64,000 nucleotides of DNA, taken from the NCBI RefSeq assembly GCF_900199455.1, contig NZ_FZQR01000004.1, positions 372,001 to 436,000 on the forward strand. The letters are read 5' to 3'. This document shows, piece by piece, positions 11,685 through 22,922 of the stretch. Numbering within the stretch: position 1 is the first letter of the stretch; every line of letters begins with the position of its first letter. Both the position numbers and the translations under genes were made by a program. This DNA comes from Mesorhizobium carmichaelinearum. Lineage in GTDB: Bacteria > Pseudomonadota > Alphaproteobacteria > Rhizobiales > Rhizobiaceae. Below the pieces are notes generated by a model. It saw only the letters and a program-made list of their open reading frames with translations, ran no database searches and was not told where the DNA came from.

Positions 11685-13490
11685 ATGGCTCGTTTCAAGA
11701 TCGATTTGCGCGCGAGCGCCTTTCGCAGCGTTCTTGGTTTCACGCTCACCCATTGGCGGCGCCAGCCCTGGCGGCTGTCGCTGATCATGGCTGGTTTCCT
11801 GCTGTCGACGCTGGCCGACGTGCTGACGCCGCTCTATTCCGGCCGGCTGGTCGACGCCGTCGCCAGCAGCGCAGGCGCCGACGCCATTGCCTGGAATGCC
11901 GCGATGACGGCGTTTTCGATATTGATGGCGCTCGCCCTGACGGGCGTCGTGCTGCGCAACCTGGCGTTCATGGGCATCGTCGAGCTGACGCTGAAGATGA
12001 TGGCCGACATCGCCGCCGATGCCTTCCATCGCGTTCAGCGCTTTTCCACCGACTGGCACGCCAACTCGTTTGCCGGCTCGACCGTGCGCAAGGTGACGCG
12101 CGGCATGTGGGCGCTCGACCTGCTCAACGACACCATCCTGATCGCATTGTTGCCGTCGGTCGTCATGCTCGTCGGCTCGACGCTGCTGCTCGGCTGGTTC
12201 TGGCCGCTGATGGGTGTGGTCGTGGCCGTGGGCTCGGTGCTGTTCATCATGGTGACGGCGATGCTGTCGCTTGGCTATGTCGCGCCGGCGGCAAGGCTCG
12301 CCAATACATGGGACACGCGCCTCGGTGGCTCGCTGGCCGACGCGGTGAGCTGCAACGCCGTGGTCAAGGGCTTTGGCGCCGAGGAGCGCGAAGAGCGCCG
12401 TCTCGGCAAGGTGGTCGCCAAATGGCGTGCGCGCACGCGGCGCACCTGGGTGCGCGGCACTATCAACGGCACCACGCAAGGGGCGCTGCTGCTGGTCATG
12501 CGCGCCGCCGTGATCGGCCTGTCGCTGCTCTTGTGGTCGTGGGGGCAGGCGAGCGCCGGCGACGTCGCCTTCGTGCTGACCTCGTTCTTCGTGCTGCAGG
12601 GCTATTTGCGCGATATCGGCACGCATATCCGCAATCTGCAGCGCTCGATCAACGACATGGAGGAACTGGTCGATTTCCAGTCCGAACCGCTCGGCATCGA
12701 GGACCGGCCCGGCGCCAGGCCGATCCGGATCACGCAAGGGGCCATCAGCTTCGACAACGTCACCTTCCACTATGGCAATCACCGGTCGCCGCTCTATCGC
12801 GACTTTTCGGTCGATATCGCGCCGGGCGAACGGGTCGGCCTTGTCGGTCACTCCGGTTCGGGCAAGACGACTTTCGTCAAGCTCATCCAGCGGCTCTATG
12901 ACGTGAATGCGGGCAGGATCCTGATCGACGGCCAGGACATCTCTGAGGTGGCGCAAGCGTCGCTGCGCGGGCAGATCGCCATCGTCCAGCAGGAGCCGAT
13001 CCTGTTCCACCGGTCGCTGGCCGAGAACATCGCCTATGCCAGGCCGAACGCAACGCAGGAGGAGATCGAGCATGCCGCCAAGCTGGCAAGCGCGCACGAC
13101 TTCATCACTAGCCTGCCGAAGGGCTATGGCACGCTGGTCGGCGAGCGCGGCGTCAAACTGTCGGGCGGCGAGCGTCAGCGCGTGGCGATCGCGCGCGCCT
13201 TCCTGGCCGATGCGCGCATCCTGATCCTGGACGAGGCGACATCGAGCCTCGATTCGGAATCGGAGGTGCTGATCCAGCAGGCGATGGAACGGCTGATGGT
13301 CGGCCGCACGACGCTGGTCATCGCGCACCGGCTGTCGACGGTGCGGGCGCTCGACAGGCTGCTGGTCTTCGATCGCGGCAACATCGTCGAGGAAGGCTCG
13401 CATGACGAGCTGATCCGGCTGAAGGGCGGCATCTACCGCCGCCTGTTCGAGCGCCAGGCGCTCGAGCTGACCAAGGGCCTGGTCATCTGA
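11685..13490 (+). CDS. ABC exporter half-transporter (membrane domain fused to ATPase)
   Basis: A 601-residue type IV (MsbA/multidrug-like) ABC exporter that should work as a homodimer in the inner membrane. Six membrane helices occupy about residues 25-320. The nucleotide-binding domain has Walker A GHSGSGKTT near residue 388, signature LSGGERQRVAIARA near 495, Walker B ILILDEATSSLD near 518 and the H-loop IAHRLSTV. The substrate cannot be read from sequence; drugs, lipids or peptides are all possible. ATG 11685 is preferred, though no ribosome binding site is clear; ATG 11589 would add 32 residues of unlikely composition. The small hairpin CGGGC/GCCCG at 11658-11675 ends nine bases before this start. 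The leader upstream suggests inducible expression. Confidence 0.9.
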   Translation: MARFKIDLRASAFRSVLGFTLTHWRRQPWRLSLIMAGFLLSTLADVLTPLYSGRLVDAVASSAGADAIAWNAAMTAFSILMALALTGVVLRNLAFMGIVELTLKMMADIAADAFHRVQRFSTDWHANSFAGSTVRKVTRGMWALDLLNDTILIALLPSVVMLVGSTLLLGWFWPLMGVVVAVGSVLFIMVTAMLSLGYVAPAARLANTWDTRLGGSLADAVSCNAVVKGFGAEEREERRLGKVVAKWRARTRRTWVRGTINGTTQGALLLVMRAAVIGLSLLLWSWGQASAGDVAFVLTSFFVLQGYLRDIGTHIRNLQRSINDMEELVDFQSEPLGIEDRPGARPIRITQGAISFDNVTFHYGNHRSPLYRDFSVDIAPGERVGLVGHSGSGKTTFVKLIQRLYDVNAGRILIDGQDISEVAQASLRGQIAIVQQEPILFHRSLAENIAYARPNATQEEIEHAAKLASAHDFITSLPKGYGTLVGERGVKLSGGERQRVAIARAFLADARILILDEATSSLDSESEVLIQQAMERLMVGRTTLVIAHRLSTVRALDRLLVFDRGNIVEEGSHDELIRLKGGIYRRLFERQALELTKGLVI

Positions 13491-13493
13491 TCT

Positions 13494-13527
13494 GAGTTGG
13501 CCTCTGGCTTCCGCCGGAGGCCAACTC
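13494..13527 (+). terminator. Stem-loop after the ABC exporter gene
   Basis: GAGTTGGCCTC (13494-13504) pairs perfectly with GAGGCCAACTC (13517-13527), four bases after the stop codon. There is no T-tract, so it may be a weak terminator or a 3'-end stabiliser. The rest of the gap to 13720 shows no gene. Confidence 0.6.
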
Positions 13528-13720
13528 CACCAGGCGCTGTCAGCCTGAGTGACCTACGCGGCATCTTGCGGCATCCCGGCGGTTTAGACGTTGTTTATGA
13601 TGCCAGGGCACAACACGCCTTTTCTACCACTGGTTGCTGCATATTTACTCAAAAGCAACCCAGGGGGCGTAAGCCCGTGCTCTGGGATCAGATTGGTCTG
13701 CGCAGGATTTCGGCTTCACG

Positions 13721-14902
13721 ATGCATCTTGCTTCCGAAGATACCGGTGTGGAAAAGGTGGCCGCGCCGTCGGTGCTGGCGACCCACCACGGCTTGGTTCG
13801 GCCGCTAGTTGCCGAAGATCTCGAGCGCGTCGCCGCACTCTTCCTGACGAAGTTTCGCCGGCGTCGGCGTCATCTCCTTGATCGCGCGATCGCGGAGACG
13901 GCCGAGTATATGAGAAAGATCTATCTTGACCCTGCCCGCCAGCCCGGTGAGAGCAACGCTCTTGTCCAGATCAACCCACAGGGCGATCTGGGTGGCTTCC
14001 TCGGTGTCCTGAAAGCCCGCTACGAGCTCAACGGAACGGAATTGAACGCGGCGATCATCGGTCCGCTCATGGCCGACACCGGAACCGATCACGGCTCGGC
14101 CGGGCCGCAATTGCTGCGCGCCGTGCATCAAGGCGAATTCGATCTGCACCTGACCGATTCGGCCAACCGTGTATCACTGGCCTTCGCGCGTCCGTTGAAA
14201 TACCAGCTCCTGCCGGTGCATTGTCTGGGATGGACCCGCATTTTCCGGCCGGCCGCGGTGGCCTCCGCCGTGGTACGCGGTAAATGGCCGGGCCTGTCTC
14301 GCTTTGTATTCGATCCTTGCGCCAAGGCATTCGATCCTTTTACGAGAAAAAGGTTCGAGCCGTCCGTCCAGCATGCCTCGTCACACCGGGTGCATCGCGA
14401 GCCGATGGATGCCGCGCAATTTGCGGAGCGGTTGCCGACGCTTATGTCCGATTACGCGCTTCGGCCGCGTTGGCAGGATGGCGAACTGCCACGGCTGCTG
14501 GCATTGGCGGCCGAGAAGCGGGCCGACGGCCCCCTTCATTTCGGCGGGACCTACGACGAAGCCGGTAAAATGCTCGGCTGCTACGCTTTCTACGGTCAAG
14601 CCGGCGGCATCGCGAACCTGTTGCAAATCCAGGCCTCCGGATCTCACTGGGGCGCAACGCTGGATGGCCTTGTCGCGGACACGTGGAATATGGGCTGCGC
14701 AGGCATCATCGGGCAAGCGCAGAGCAGATTCATGCCGCAACTCTTCAGCTACAAGAACGTCTTCTTCCGCTATGCTGGGGGGACGATGGTCCGCTCGCGC
14801 ATTCCCGAGGTTACGGAAGCGGTGCGTTCCGGCGACATCTTCATCGGTGGGTTGATGGGCGACCGCTGGACCCGTCTCAGTTCCGACGACTTCGGTCGCT
14901 GA
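13721..14902 (+). CDS. Uncharacterised protein with probable tandem GNAT-like folds
   Basis: A 393-residue soluble protein with no motif I can name with certainty. Two halves, about residues 25-200 and 225-390, both have the look of acyl-CoA N-acyltransferase (GNAT) folds: the first opens with [17 protein letters not shown], a common GNAT beginning, and the second has [18 protein letters not shown], reminiscent of the GNAT central strands. No clear acetyl-CoA pyrophosphate loop (Q/RxxGxG/A) is visible, so activity is uncertain. It follows the ABC exporter and precedes gltX, with gaps on both sides. ATG 13721 has only a loose AGGA element upstream. Function unknown. Confidence 0.6.
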   Translation: MHLASEDTGVEKVAAPSVLATHHGLVRPLVAEDLERVAALFLTKFRRRRRHLLDRAIAETAEYMRKIYLDPARQPGESNALVQINPQGDLGGFLGVLKARYELNGTELNAAIIGPLMADTGTDHGSAGPQLLRAVHQGEFDLHLTDSANRVSLAFARPLKYQLLPVHCLGWTRIFRPAAVASAVVRGKWPGLSRFVFDPCAKAFDPFTRKRFEPSVQHASSHRVHREPMDAAQFAERLPTLMSDYALRPRWQDGELPRLLALAAEKRADGPLHFGGTYDEAGKMLGCYAFYGQAGGIANLLQIQASGSHWGATLDGLVADTWNMGCAGIIGQAQSRFMPQLFSYKNVFFRYAGGTMVRSRIPEVTEAVRSGDIFIGGLMGDRWTRLSSDDFGR

Positions 14903-15050
14903 TCACCTTCAACGACCTGATCTGGTTGGACAAGGAGCCATGCGCGTCGCATGGCCTTGGTCTTTTCATCGCGCGCGTCATGTTCTATGTGTGCCGAGCA
15001 GCGCGGGGGCGCGTCTTGTCAATCACAAAAGCATCCGGTACGCCCCGCTC

Positions 15051-16424
15051 ATGACAGTTACCGTTCGTTTCGCCCCATCACCGACCGGCCGCATCCATAT
15101 CGGCAATGCGCGCACCGCTCTGTTCAACTGGCTGTTTGCGCTCAACAACAAGGGCCGCTTTATCCAGCGCTTCGACGACACCGACGTCGCCCGCTCGAAG
15201 CAGGAATTCGCCGACGCCATCCTTTACGACCTGCATTGGCTGGGCATTTTTCCGGATGCCACCGAATATCAGTCGCGTCGCTTCGAAGTCTATGACGCGG
15301 CAGTCGAGCGGCTGAAGGCGGCGGGCGTTCTCTACGCCTGCTACGAAACGCCGGAAGAGCTTGATCTCCGGCGAAAAGTGCGCCGCACGCGCGGCCTGCC
15401 GCCGGTCTATGGCCGCGAGGCCTTGGCGCTGACGCGAGAGCAGATCGCCGAATACCAGTCTGACGGGCGCCGGCCGCACTGGCGCTTCCTGTTGCCCAAT
15501 TTCTCCGGCGATCCGTTACAGCCGGAGCGCACCGAAATCCACTGGAACGATCTGGTGCGCGGCGAGGAAACGGTCGATCTGGCCTCGCTGTCCGACCCGG
15601 TTCTGGTGCGCGAGGACGGCACCTATCTCTACACGCTGCCATCCGTCGTCGATGACATCGAGATGGGCGTCAGCCATGTCATCCGCGGTGACGACCATGT
15701 CACCAACACCGGCGTGCAGATCGCCCTGTTCAAGGCGGTGGGCGCCGAGCCGCCTGTCTTCGGCCACCACAATCTTTTGACCACCGTGTCGGGCGAGGGG
15801 CTGTCGAAGCGCACCGGGGCGCTTTCCATCGAAAGCCTGCGCGAGGACGGCATCGAGCCGATGGCCGTCGCGTCGCTCGCCGTGCTGGTCGGCACCTCGG
15901 AGAATGTCGCGGCCGCGCATGATTTGACCGAACTTGGCAGTCATTTCGACCCGGCCGCGACCTCGAAATCATCGGCCAAGTTCGATCCGGACGAATTGTT
16001 CGTGCTCAACCGCGTGCTGATGCACCATATGCCGTTCGACGAGGCGCGCGACAGGCTGATGGTGCTTGGCATCTCCGGCGAACAGGCCGAGCCGTTCTGG
16101 CTGGCGGTGCGCGGCAATCTCGACCGGCTTTCAGACGCGGTGGGCTGGTGGCGCATCCTGCGCGAGGGACCGCAGGAGCGGTCCGAATTTTCCACCGACG
16201 ACCGCGATTTTCTGCATCAGGCCTTCGATGTCCTGCCTGAAGAGCCCTGGAACGGCACGGTCTGGAAGGATTGGACCGGCAAGATCAGGGAAGCGACTGG
16301 GCGCAAGGGCAAGGGGCTGTTCATGCCGCTGAGGCTTGCCCTTACTGGACTGCCTTCGGGGCCGGAGCTTGCAGATTTATTGCCGCTGATGGGTCGGGAA
16401 GGAACGTTGGCCCGACGACCCTGA
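15051..16424 (+). CDS. gltX: Glutamate-tRNA ligase
   Basis: Charges tRNA-Glu (and in many alphaproteobacteria also tRNA-Gln, for later amidation) with glutamate. The class I signature HIGH appears as [14 protein letters not shown] near residue 9, and the KMSKS-type loop as [12 protein letters not shown] near residue 250. At 457 residues it has the length of one of the two GltX forms that alphaproteobacteria commonly carry; a second copy would be elsewhere. The frame is open from 14940, but ATG 15051 gives the family N-terminus [10 protein letters not shown]. Its last 83 bases overlap the 3' end of the convergent DUF2865 gene. Confidence 0.95.
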   Translation: MTVTVRFAPSPTGRIHIGNARTALFNWLFALNNKGRFIQRFDDTDVARSKQEFADAILYDLHWLGIFPDATEYQSRRFEVYDAAVERLKAAGVLYACYETPEELDLRRKVRRTRGLPPVYGREALALTREQIAEYQSDGRRPHWRFLLPNFSGDPLQPERTEIHWNDLVRGEETVDLASLSDPVLVREDGTYLYTLPSVVDDIEMGVSHVIRGDDHVTNTGVQIALFKAVGAEPPVFGHHNLLTTVSGEGLSKRTGALSIESLREDGIEPMAVASLAVLVGTSENVAAAHDLTELGSHFDPAATSKSSAKFDPDELFVLNRVLMHHMPFDEARDRLMVLGISGEQAEPFWLAVRGNLDRLSDAVGWWRILREGPQERSEFSTDDRDFLHQAFDVLPEEPWNGTVWKDWTGKIREATGRKGKGLFMPLRLALTGLPSGPELADLLPLMGREGTLARRP

Positions 16425-17547
16425 CCTTGCGTTGCTCCGGCGGCAGGGCGGACACCGGCGACGTCACCGGCTTGGCGGAAAGCCGCTTGATGGCTTCACG
16501 GTCGAGCCCGCCCTCCCTGTTGGCCAGCGTCTCCGGGTCTGCGCCTGGATCGGGCTTGGAGGCAGGCATGGGAACAAACGGTGCCGCGTCCGTTTCCGGC
16601 TGCGACTGCTGCGGGGGCGGCGGGTTGCCGCCAATGATCTGGAAATTCTGAGCGGCGTTGCAGCCGCAAGCCGGCGGCCGCGACATGTTGGACTGCTTGT
16701 AGAGATAGGCGGTCGGCAATTCGCTGTAAGGCCTGCCGGTGACGGATGACGTCATCGAGGCGGAATCGTCGTCCATGCCACGCGAATAGAAGACCTGCAT
16801 CTCGGTACCGGGGCAGCTCGATTCGCAATTTTTCTGGTCGCGCTCGAAATCGCTCGTCGAGGCAGCGTTCGACATCGGGAAGAAATAGCCGTCGCAGGTG
16901 CGCACACAAGTGGTGTGGAACTCGCCGCCGGTGCTCGGAAAGTCCGGAATGCCGGGCAGGTTCAGGACGCGACGGACATTGCGCTCCTCGCCTGCATCAT
17001 CGGGCTGGTCAAGTGTGTCACTCTGCTGGCTGTCGTTGCCGAAAAGCTGGTCGAACAGGTTCGCGTTGCTGTCTTCTTCCCCCCGGTCCGCTTCCTGCAG
17101 CGGCGAGTGGCGGGGCGCGACCGTGTCGTCGCGGCAACCGTTGGCGTCGAGCGCGGCCAGGATGCGGCCACGGTCGCGGCGTGATCCCCCGCTGGCGAGC
17201 CGGGCACGCTTGGCCTGCAGACTGTCGAGATTGGCGTTCATGCGATCGATGGTGGCGTTGAGCCCGGCGCATCGATTGATGTTGCGGGAAAACAGCGAAA
17301 ACCCGCAACCGGCATCACTTGCCTGGTCGCGGGCCTTCGAGATCTGTTCGCGCTGCCGGTCGATCGCGGCATCGTATCTCTGGATTATGGCCGGGCCACC
17401 GCCACCGCCGCGCGAAGCGGCGGCAAGATCGGCCTCCAACTGACGGCAAACCCGCGAGGCGGCCTGTGGTTCGGTGATGGTGGCGCCGGACAGCAGAAGG
17501 CCAAGCAGCATGGCAGCATGCGCCCGCTTCAACCCTGCGCTTGTCAT
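16342..17547 (-). CDS. DUF2865 exported protein
   Basis: A 401-residue protein of the DUF2865 family, found mainly in Rhizobiales and of unknown function. An N-terminal signal peptide ([16 protein letters not shown]) ends near a TEPQAAS cleavage region. A basic, probably helical region follows, and the conserved family core [17 protein letters not shown] near residue 225 carries paired cysteines, followed by [19 protein letters not shown] low-complexity proline-rich tail completes it. ATG 17547 is preferred over a TTG at 17580. The 3' end overlaps gltX on the opposite strand by 83 bases. Confidence 0.85.
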   Translation of the reverse strand: MTSAGLKRAHAAMLLGLLLSGATITEPQAASRVCRQLEADLAAASRGGGGGPAIIQRYDAAIDRQREQISKARDQASDAGCGFSLFSRNINRCAGLNATIDRMNANLDSLQAKRARLASGGSRRDRGRILAALDANGCRDDTVAPRHSPLQEADRGEEDSNANLFDQLFGNDSQQSDTLDQPDDAGEERNVRRVLNLPGIPDFPSTGGEFHTTCVRTCDGYFFPMSNAASTSDFERDQKNCESSCPGTEMQVFYSRGMDDDSASMTSSVTGRPYSELPTAYLYKQSNMSRPPACGCNAAQNFQIIGGNPPPPQQSQPETDAAPFVPMPASKPDPGADPETLANREGGLDREAIKRLSAKPVTSPVSALPPEQRKVRVVGPTFLPDPSAAINLQAPAPKAVQ

Positions 17548-17707
17548 CCGCCTCAAATCCCGCTTGCCAGTGGTCGCCAAGCTACCCCGTTCGCGGTTAA
17601 TCGTCTATTTCGGATGCTATCCGGTGGTTGGCCGACAGCCCTTTGGTCGCGGCATTGGGCGGGTTCAATCCGCCGAGTAACAATGGATAGACCGCTTCGG
17701 CTGGTTG

Positions 17708-18388
17708 TCAGAACTTGTAGTTCATGCCGATCTTGACGGCGTTGAACGTGTTGTCGAACGTGGTGTTGGAGTTCGGGGCATAGTCGATGGTCTGGTCCCG
17801 CAGATCGACATACTGATATTCGAACTTTGCCGACCAATGGTCCGTGATCGCTTGCTCGAGTCCGGCGCCAACGGTCCAGCCGACCTTGGTGTTCTTCTCG
17901 GAAAAGCTGTCCAGGGGACCGTCGAGATACCGGTTTTCGACGCTGCCAAACGCCAACCCACCGGTGCCGTAGATCAGGGTACGATCGAACGCATAGCCGG
18001 CCCTGGCGCGCAGCGTTCCAAACCAGTCCACTTTGGTGTCGTAAGTGTCGCCTGCGCCGACATGGATCTCGTCGGAGTCGCCCTTGATGTCGGCTCCGGA
18101 AAAATCGGCTTCGACGCCGAGAACGGTGGAGTTGATCTGGTAGTTGTAGCCGAACTGGACGCCGCCCAGGAAACCATCGGTATCGTAATCCTGCGAACCC
18201 CGGATGGTCGGGGTGTTCGGCAAGTTGTAAGCCGCATCGGTCCTTCCGAAACCATAGCCAATCTGCCCGCCGACGTAGACGCCGGACCAGTCGTGGACGA
18301 TTGCGGGATCGGCACTGATGGCATCCGCGGCCAGAGCTTGTCCGCTCATCAGCGACAACAATGCGGATGCGAGCAACAGGCCCTTCAT
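17708..18388 (-). CDS. Outer membrane beta-barrel protein (Omp25/31 family)
   Basis: A 226-residue exported protein with a clear signal peptide (MKGLLLASALLSLMSGQALA, cleavage after ALA). The mature part is an eight-stranded barrel of the Omp25/Omp31 type: WSGVYVGGQIGYGFG opens it, alternating strands such as FLGGVQFGYNYQ and LRARAGYAF follow, and it ends in the aromatic C-terminal residue of NYKF, as required for barrel insertion. Such proteins are abundant surface structural proteins in Rhizobiales. It is transcribed alone; nothing else is seen in the gap 18389-18580. Confidence 0.9.
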   Translation of the reverse strand: MKGLLLASALLSLMSGQALAADAISADPAIVHDWSGVYVGGQIGYGFGRTDAAYNLPNTPTIRGSQDYDTDGFLGGVQFGYNYQINSTVLGVEADFSGADIKGDSDEIHVGAGDTYDTKVDWFGTLRARAGYAFDRTLIYGTGGLAFGSVENRYLDGPLDSFSEKNTKVGWTVGAGLEQAITDHWSAKFEYQYVDLRDQTIDYAPNSNTTFDNTFNAVKIGMNYKF

Positions 18389-18580
18389 GACGTCCTCGCC
18401 GTCAAATCAGATGCGCAACCATATCAGGTCGGCTTTCCCTGTGAAATCCGCTTCCGGCCAGGGTCGAATTTCCGCAATCGCAAGTTGCTGGCCGGCAACA
18501 CCCCGGTTTTTGGAACGAGGTGGTTGTCGGCGCATGAGGGAAGCCGCCCTGCAGGCCAGACCGACCCTGCTGGAGCCGGC

Positions 18581-20905
<2,325 letters not shown>

Positions 20906-20974
20906 GCGGCCGCTCCCTCGAAACCTGCTTCGAGAGTCCTTTTAGCATGCGGCCAAGGTTTTTCGCGACGCTAA

Positions 20975-21010
20975 TTGACGCGCCGCCAGCTTTAAGTGCC
21001 GGCGCGTCAA
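20975..21010. repeat. Stem-loop between the SDR and malic enzyme genes
   Basis: TTGACGCGCC (20975-20984) and GGCGCGTCAA (21001-21010) form a perfect stem with a 16-base loop. It lies downstream of the minus-strand SDR gene and upstream of maeB. It could end SDR transcripts, but on that strand no T-tract follows, or it could be a regulatory structure in the maeB promoter region. Confidence 0.5.
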
Positions 21011-21082
21011 AAATCACGAGATGTCAGATGCTTACGGCTGTTTCATGCCAGATGAGTCAGTGCTGCGTCACGGACCTTTCGA

Positions 21083-21862
21083 TCAGAAGGCGCTGACATA
21101 GAGACCACCATCGACCGGTATGTTCTGGCCCGTGAGATAGCCGGCATGGACCGAGCACAGGAAGGCGCAGATCTGGCCGAATTCCTCTGGCGTGCCGAGC
21201 CGCTTGGCCGGCACATCGGCGCTGATACGGGTCTTGCGTGCCGCGGCCGCTGCGGGGTCCTCGACAGTGCCAGCCTCATGCGGGCCGCGCAGACGGTCGG
21301 TGTCGAGCTTGCCGGGCAGAAGGCTGTTGATGGTGACGTTGCGGTCGATCACCGTTCGCGCCACGCCGGCGAGGAACGAGGTCAGGCCGGCGCGCGCGCC
21401 CGACGACAGGTCGAGGCCGGGGATGGGGACATAGACCGACAGCGAGGTGATGTTGACGATGCGGCCAAACCCGCGCTTGGCCATGCCGTCGAGGACGGCC
21501 TGCACCAGCTCGATCGGCGTCACCATGTTCTGGGTGACGCCTTCGAGGATTTTTGCGCGATCGAGTTCGCGGAAATCGCGCAGCGGCGGGCCGCCATTGT
21601 TGTTGACCAGGATATCGGGTTCCGGGCAGGCTGCGAGCAGCGCCTTCTGCACTTCCGGCTTCGAAACGTCGCCGGCGACTTCCGTCACCGTCACGCCGTA
21701 ACGCTGGCGCAGCTCGGCAGCGGTTTTCGCCACCAGTTCGGCATTGCGGCCGTTGACGACGATATCGCAACCGGCCTCGGCCAGCGCCATGGCGCAGCCT
21801 TTTCCAAGCCCCTTGCTCGAAGCGCAGACGATGGCCTTCTTCCCGCGGATACCGAGATCCAT
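21083..21862 (-). CDS. Short-chain dehydrogenase/reductase lacking the YxxxK motif
   Basis: A 259-residue SDR-fold protein. The cofactor-binding loop reads CASSKGLGKG instead of TGxxxGIG, and the NNAG block is NNNGG. The catalytic serine region is present (NITSLSVYVP), but where a classical SDR has YxxxK this protein has SSGAR, so the catalytic tyrosine and lysine are both replaced. The C-terminal PVDGGLYVSAF is typical of FabG-like proteins. It may use a different chemistry, act on an unusual substrate, or be non-catalytic. AGGAG seven bases before ATG 21862 supports the start. No operon partner is evident. Confidence 0.85.
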   Translation of the reverse strand: MDLGIRGKKAIVCASSKGLGKGCAMALAEAGCDIVVNGRNAELVAKTAAELRQRYGVTVTEVAGDVSKPEVQKALLAACPEPDILVNNNGGPPLRDFRELDRAKILEGVTQNMVTPIELVQAVLDGMAKRGFGRIVNITSLSVYVPIPGLDLSSGARAGLTSFLAGVARTVIDRNVTINSLLPGKLDTDRLRGPHEAGTVEDPAAAAARKTRISADVPAKRLGTPEEFGQICAFLCSVHAGYLTGQNIPVDGGLYVSAF

Positions 21863-21981
21863 GACGATTTCTCCTGTGATTTGCCCGGCAAGCTAGTCCT
21901 TAGGCTGGACCAATCGCAACCGTCATACGGTTGTTGCATGAATCGGGGCATAGGCTGCTCGAAAGCAAGGGTGAAATCGCG

Positions 21982-22797
21982 ATGTCAGGCCAAGAGCCCC
22001 GCACTTTCCGCAGCATGTTCATTTCCGACGTCCATCTCGGCTCGAAGGCGGCGAAGGCCGACTTCCTGATCGATTTCCTGCGCTACCACGACGCCGACAT
22101 CATCTATCTGGTCGGTGACATCGTCGATGGCTGGCGGCTGCGGCGCAGCTGGCACTGGCCGCAAAGCCACAATGACGTCGTGCAGAAATTGCTGCGCAAG
22201 GCACGCAAGGGCGCCTCGATTACCTATATCGCCGGCAACCACGACGAATTCGCCCGCCAGTTCCAGGGCGTGCATTTCGGCGGCATCGTCGTTGCCGACC
22301 GCGCCATCCATGAAACAGCCGACGGCAAGCGCCTGCTCGTCATCCATGGCGACCAGTTCGACACGGTGGTGCACAACGCGCGCTGGCTCGCCTATCTCGG
22401 CGACCACGCCTATGACGCCGCGATGATCGTCAACCGCGTGGTGACGCGGCTGCGCCAATTGCTCGGCCTGCCTTACTGGTCGTTCTCGTCCTGGGCCAAG
22501 GTCAACGTCAAGAAAGCAGTGAACTTCATCGGCTCGTTCCAGACCATGCTTGCGGAAGAAGCGCGCCGCTCGCATGTCGACGGCATCATCTGCGGCCATA
22601 TCCACCATGCCGCCATCGAGAATTTCGGCGATGTCCAGTACATCAACACCGGCGACTGGGTGGAAAGCTGCACGGCCGTGGTCGAGCACTTCGATGGCCG
22701 GATGGAAATCCTGACCTGGGCGCAGGTGCTGCCGGAGTCGTTTGACGAACCTTTCATCCCGATGCTCATCGAGGATCGGGTCGGGCAGGCGGCCTGA
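21982..22797 (+). CDS. UDP-2,3-diacylglucosamine diphosphatase-like metallophosphoesterase
   Basis: A 271-residue calcineurin-like phosphoesterase resembling LpxH/LpxH2, which cleaves UDP-2,3-diacylglucosamine to lipid X in lipid A synthesis. All metal-binding blocks are present: SDVHLGS, GDIVDGW, GNHDE, HGDQFD and GHIHHA. Alphaproteobacteria normally use LpxI for this step, so this LpxH-like protein may act on a related phospholipid or pyrophosphate. The start is ATG 21982, preceded by AAGG; the open frame from 21931 has no support. It is followed by an MFS transporter after a 125-base gap. Confidence 0.8.
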   Translation: MSGQEPRTFRSMFISDVHLGSKAAKADFLIDFLRYHDADIIYLVGDIVDGWRLRRSWHWPQSHNDVVQKLLRKARKGASITYIAGNHDEFARQFQGVHFGGIVVADRAIHETADGKRLLVIHGDQFDTVVHNARWLAYLGDHAYDAAMIVNRVVTRLRQLLGLPYWSFSSWAKVNVKKAVNFIGSFQTMLAEEARRSHVDGIICGHIHHAAIENFGDVQYINTGDWVESCTAVVEHFDGRMEILTWAQVLPESFDEPFIPMLIEDRVGQAA

Positions 22798-22922
22798 TGC
22801 GAAGGTTGCGACCGCTTTAAGCGTTAATCGATTAGTCCAGCCGGTTTCGTCTGGTTTTCCGCCATGTTAAGGGATCGATCTACGTCGCCGGCCGATCGTA
22901 CGCGGCGTAATTGGATCGATTC

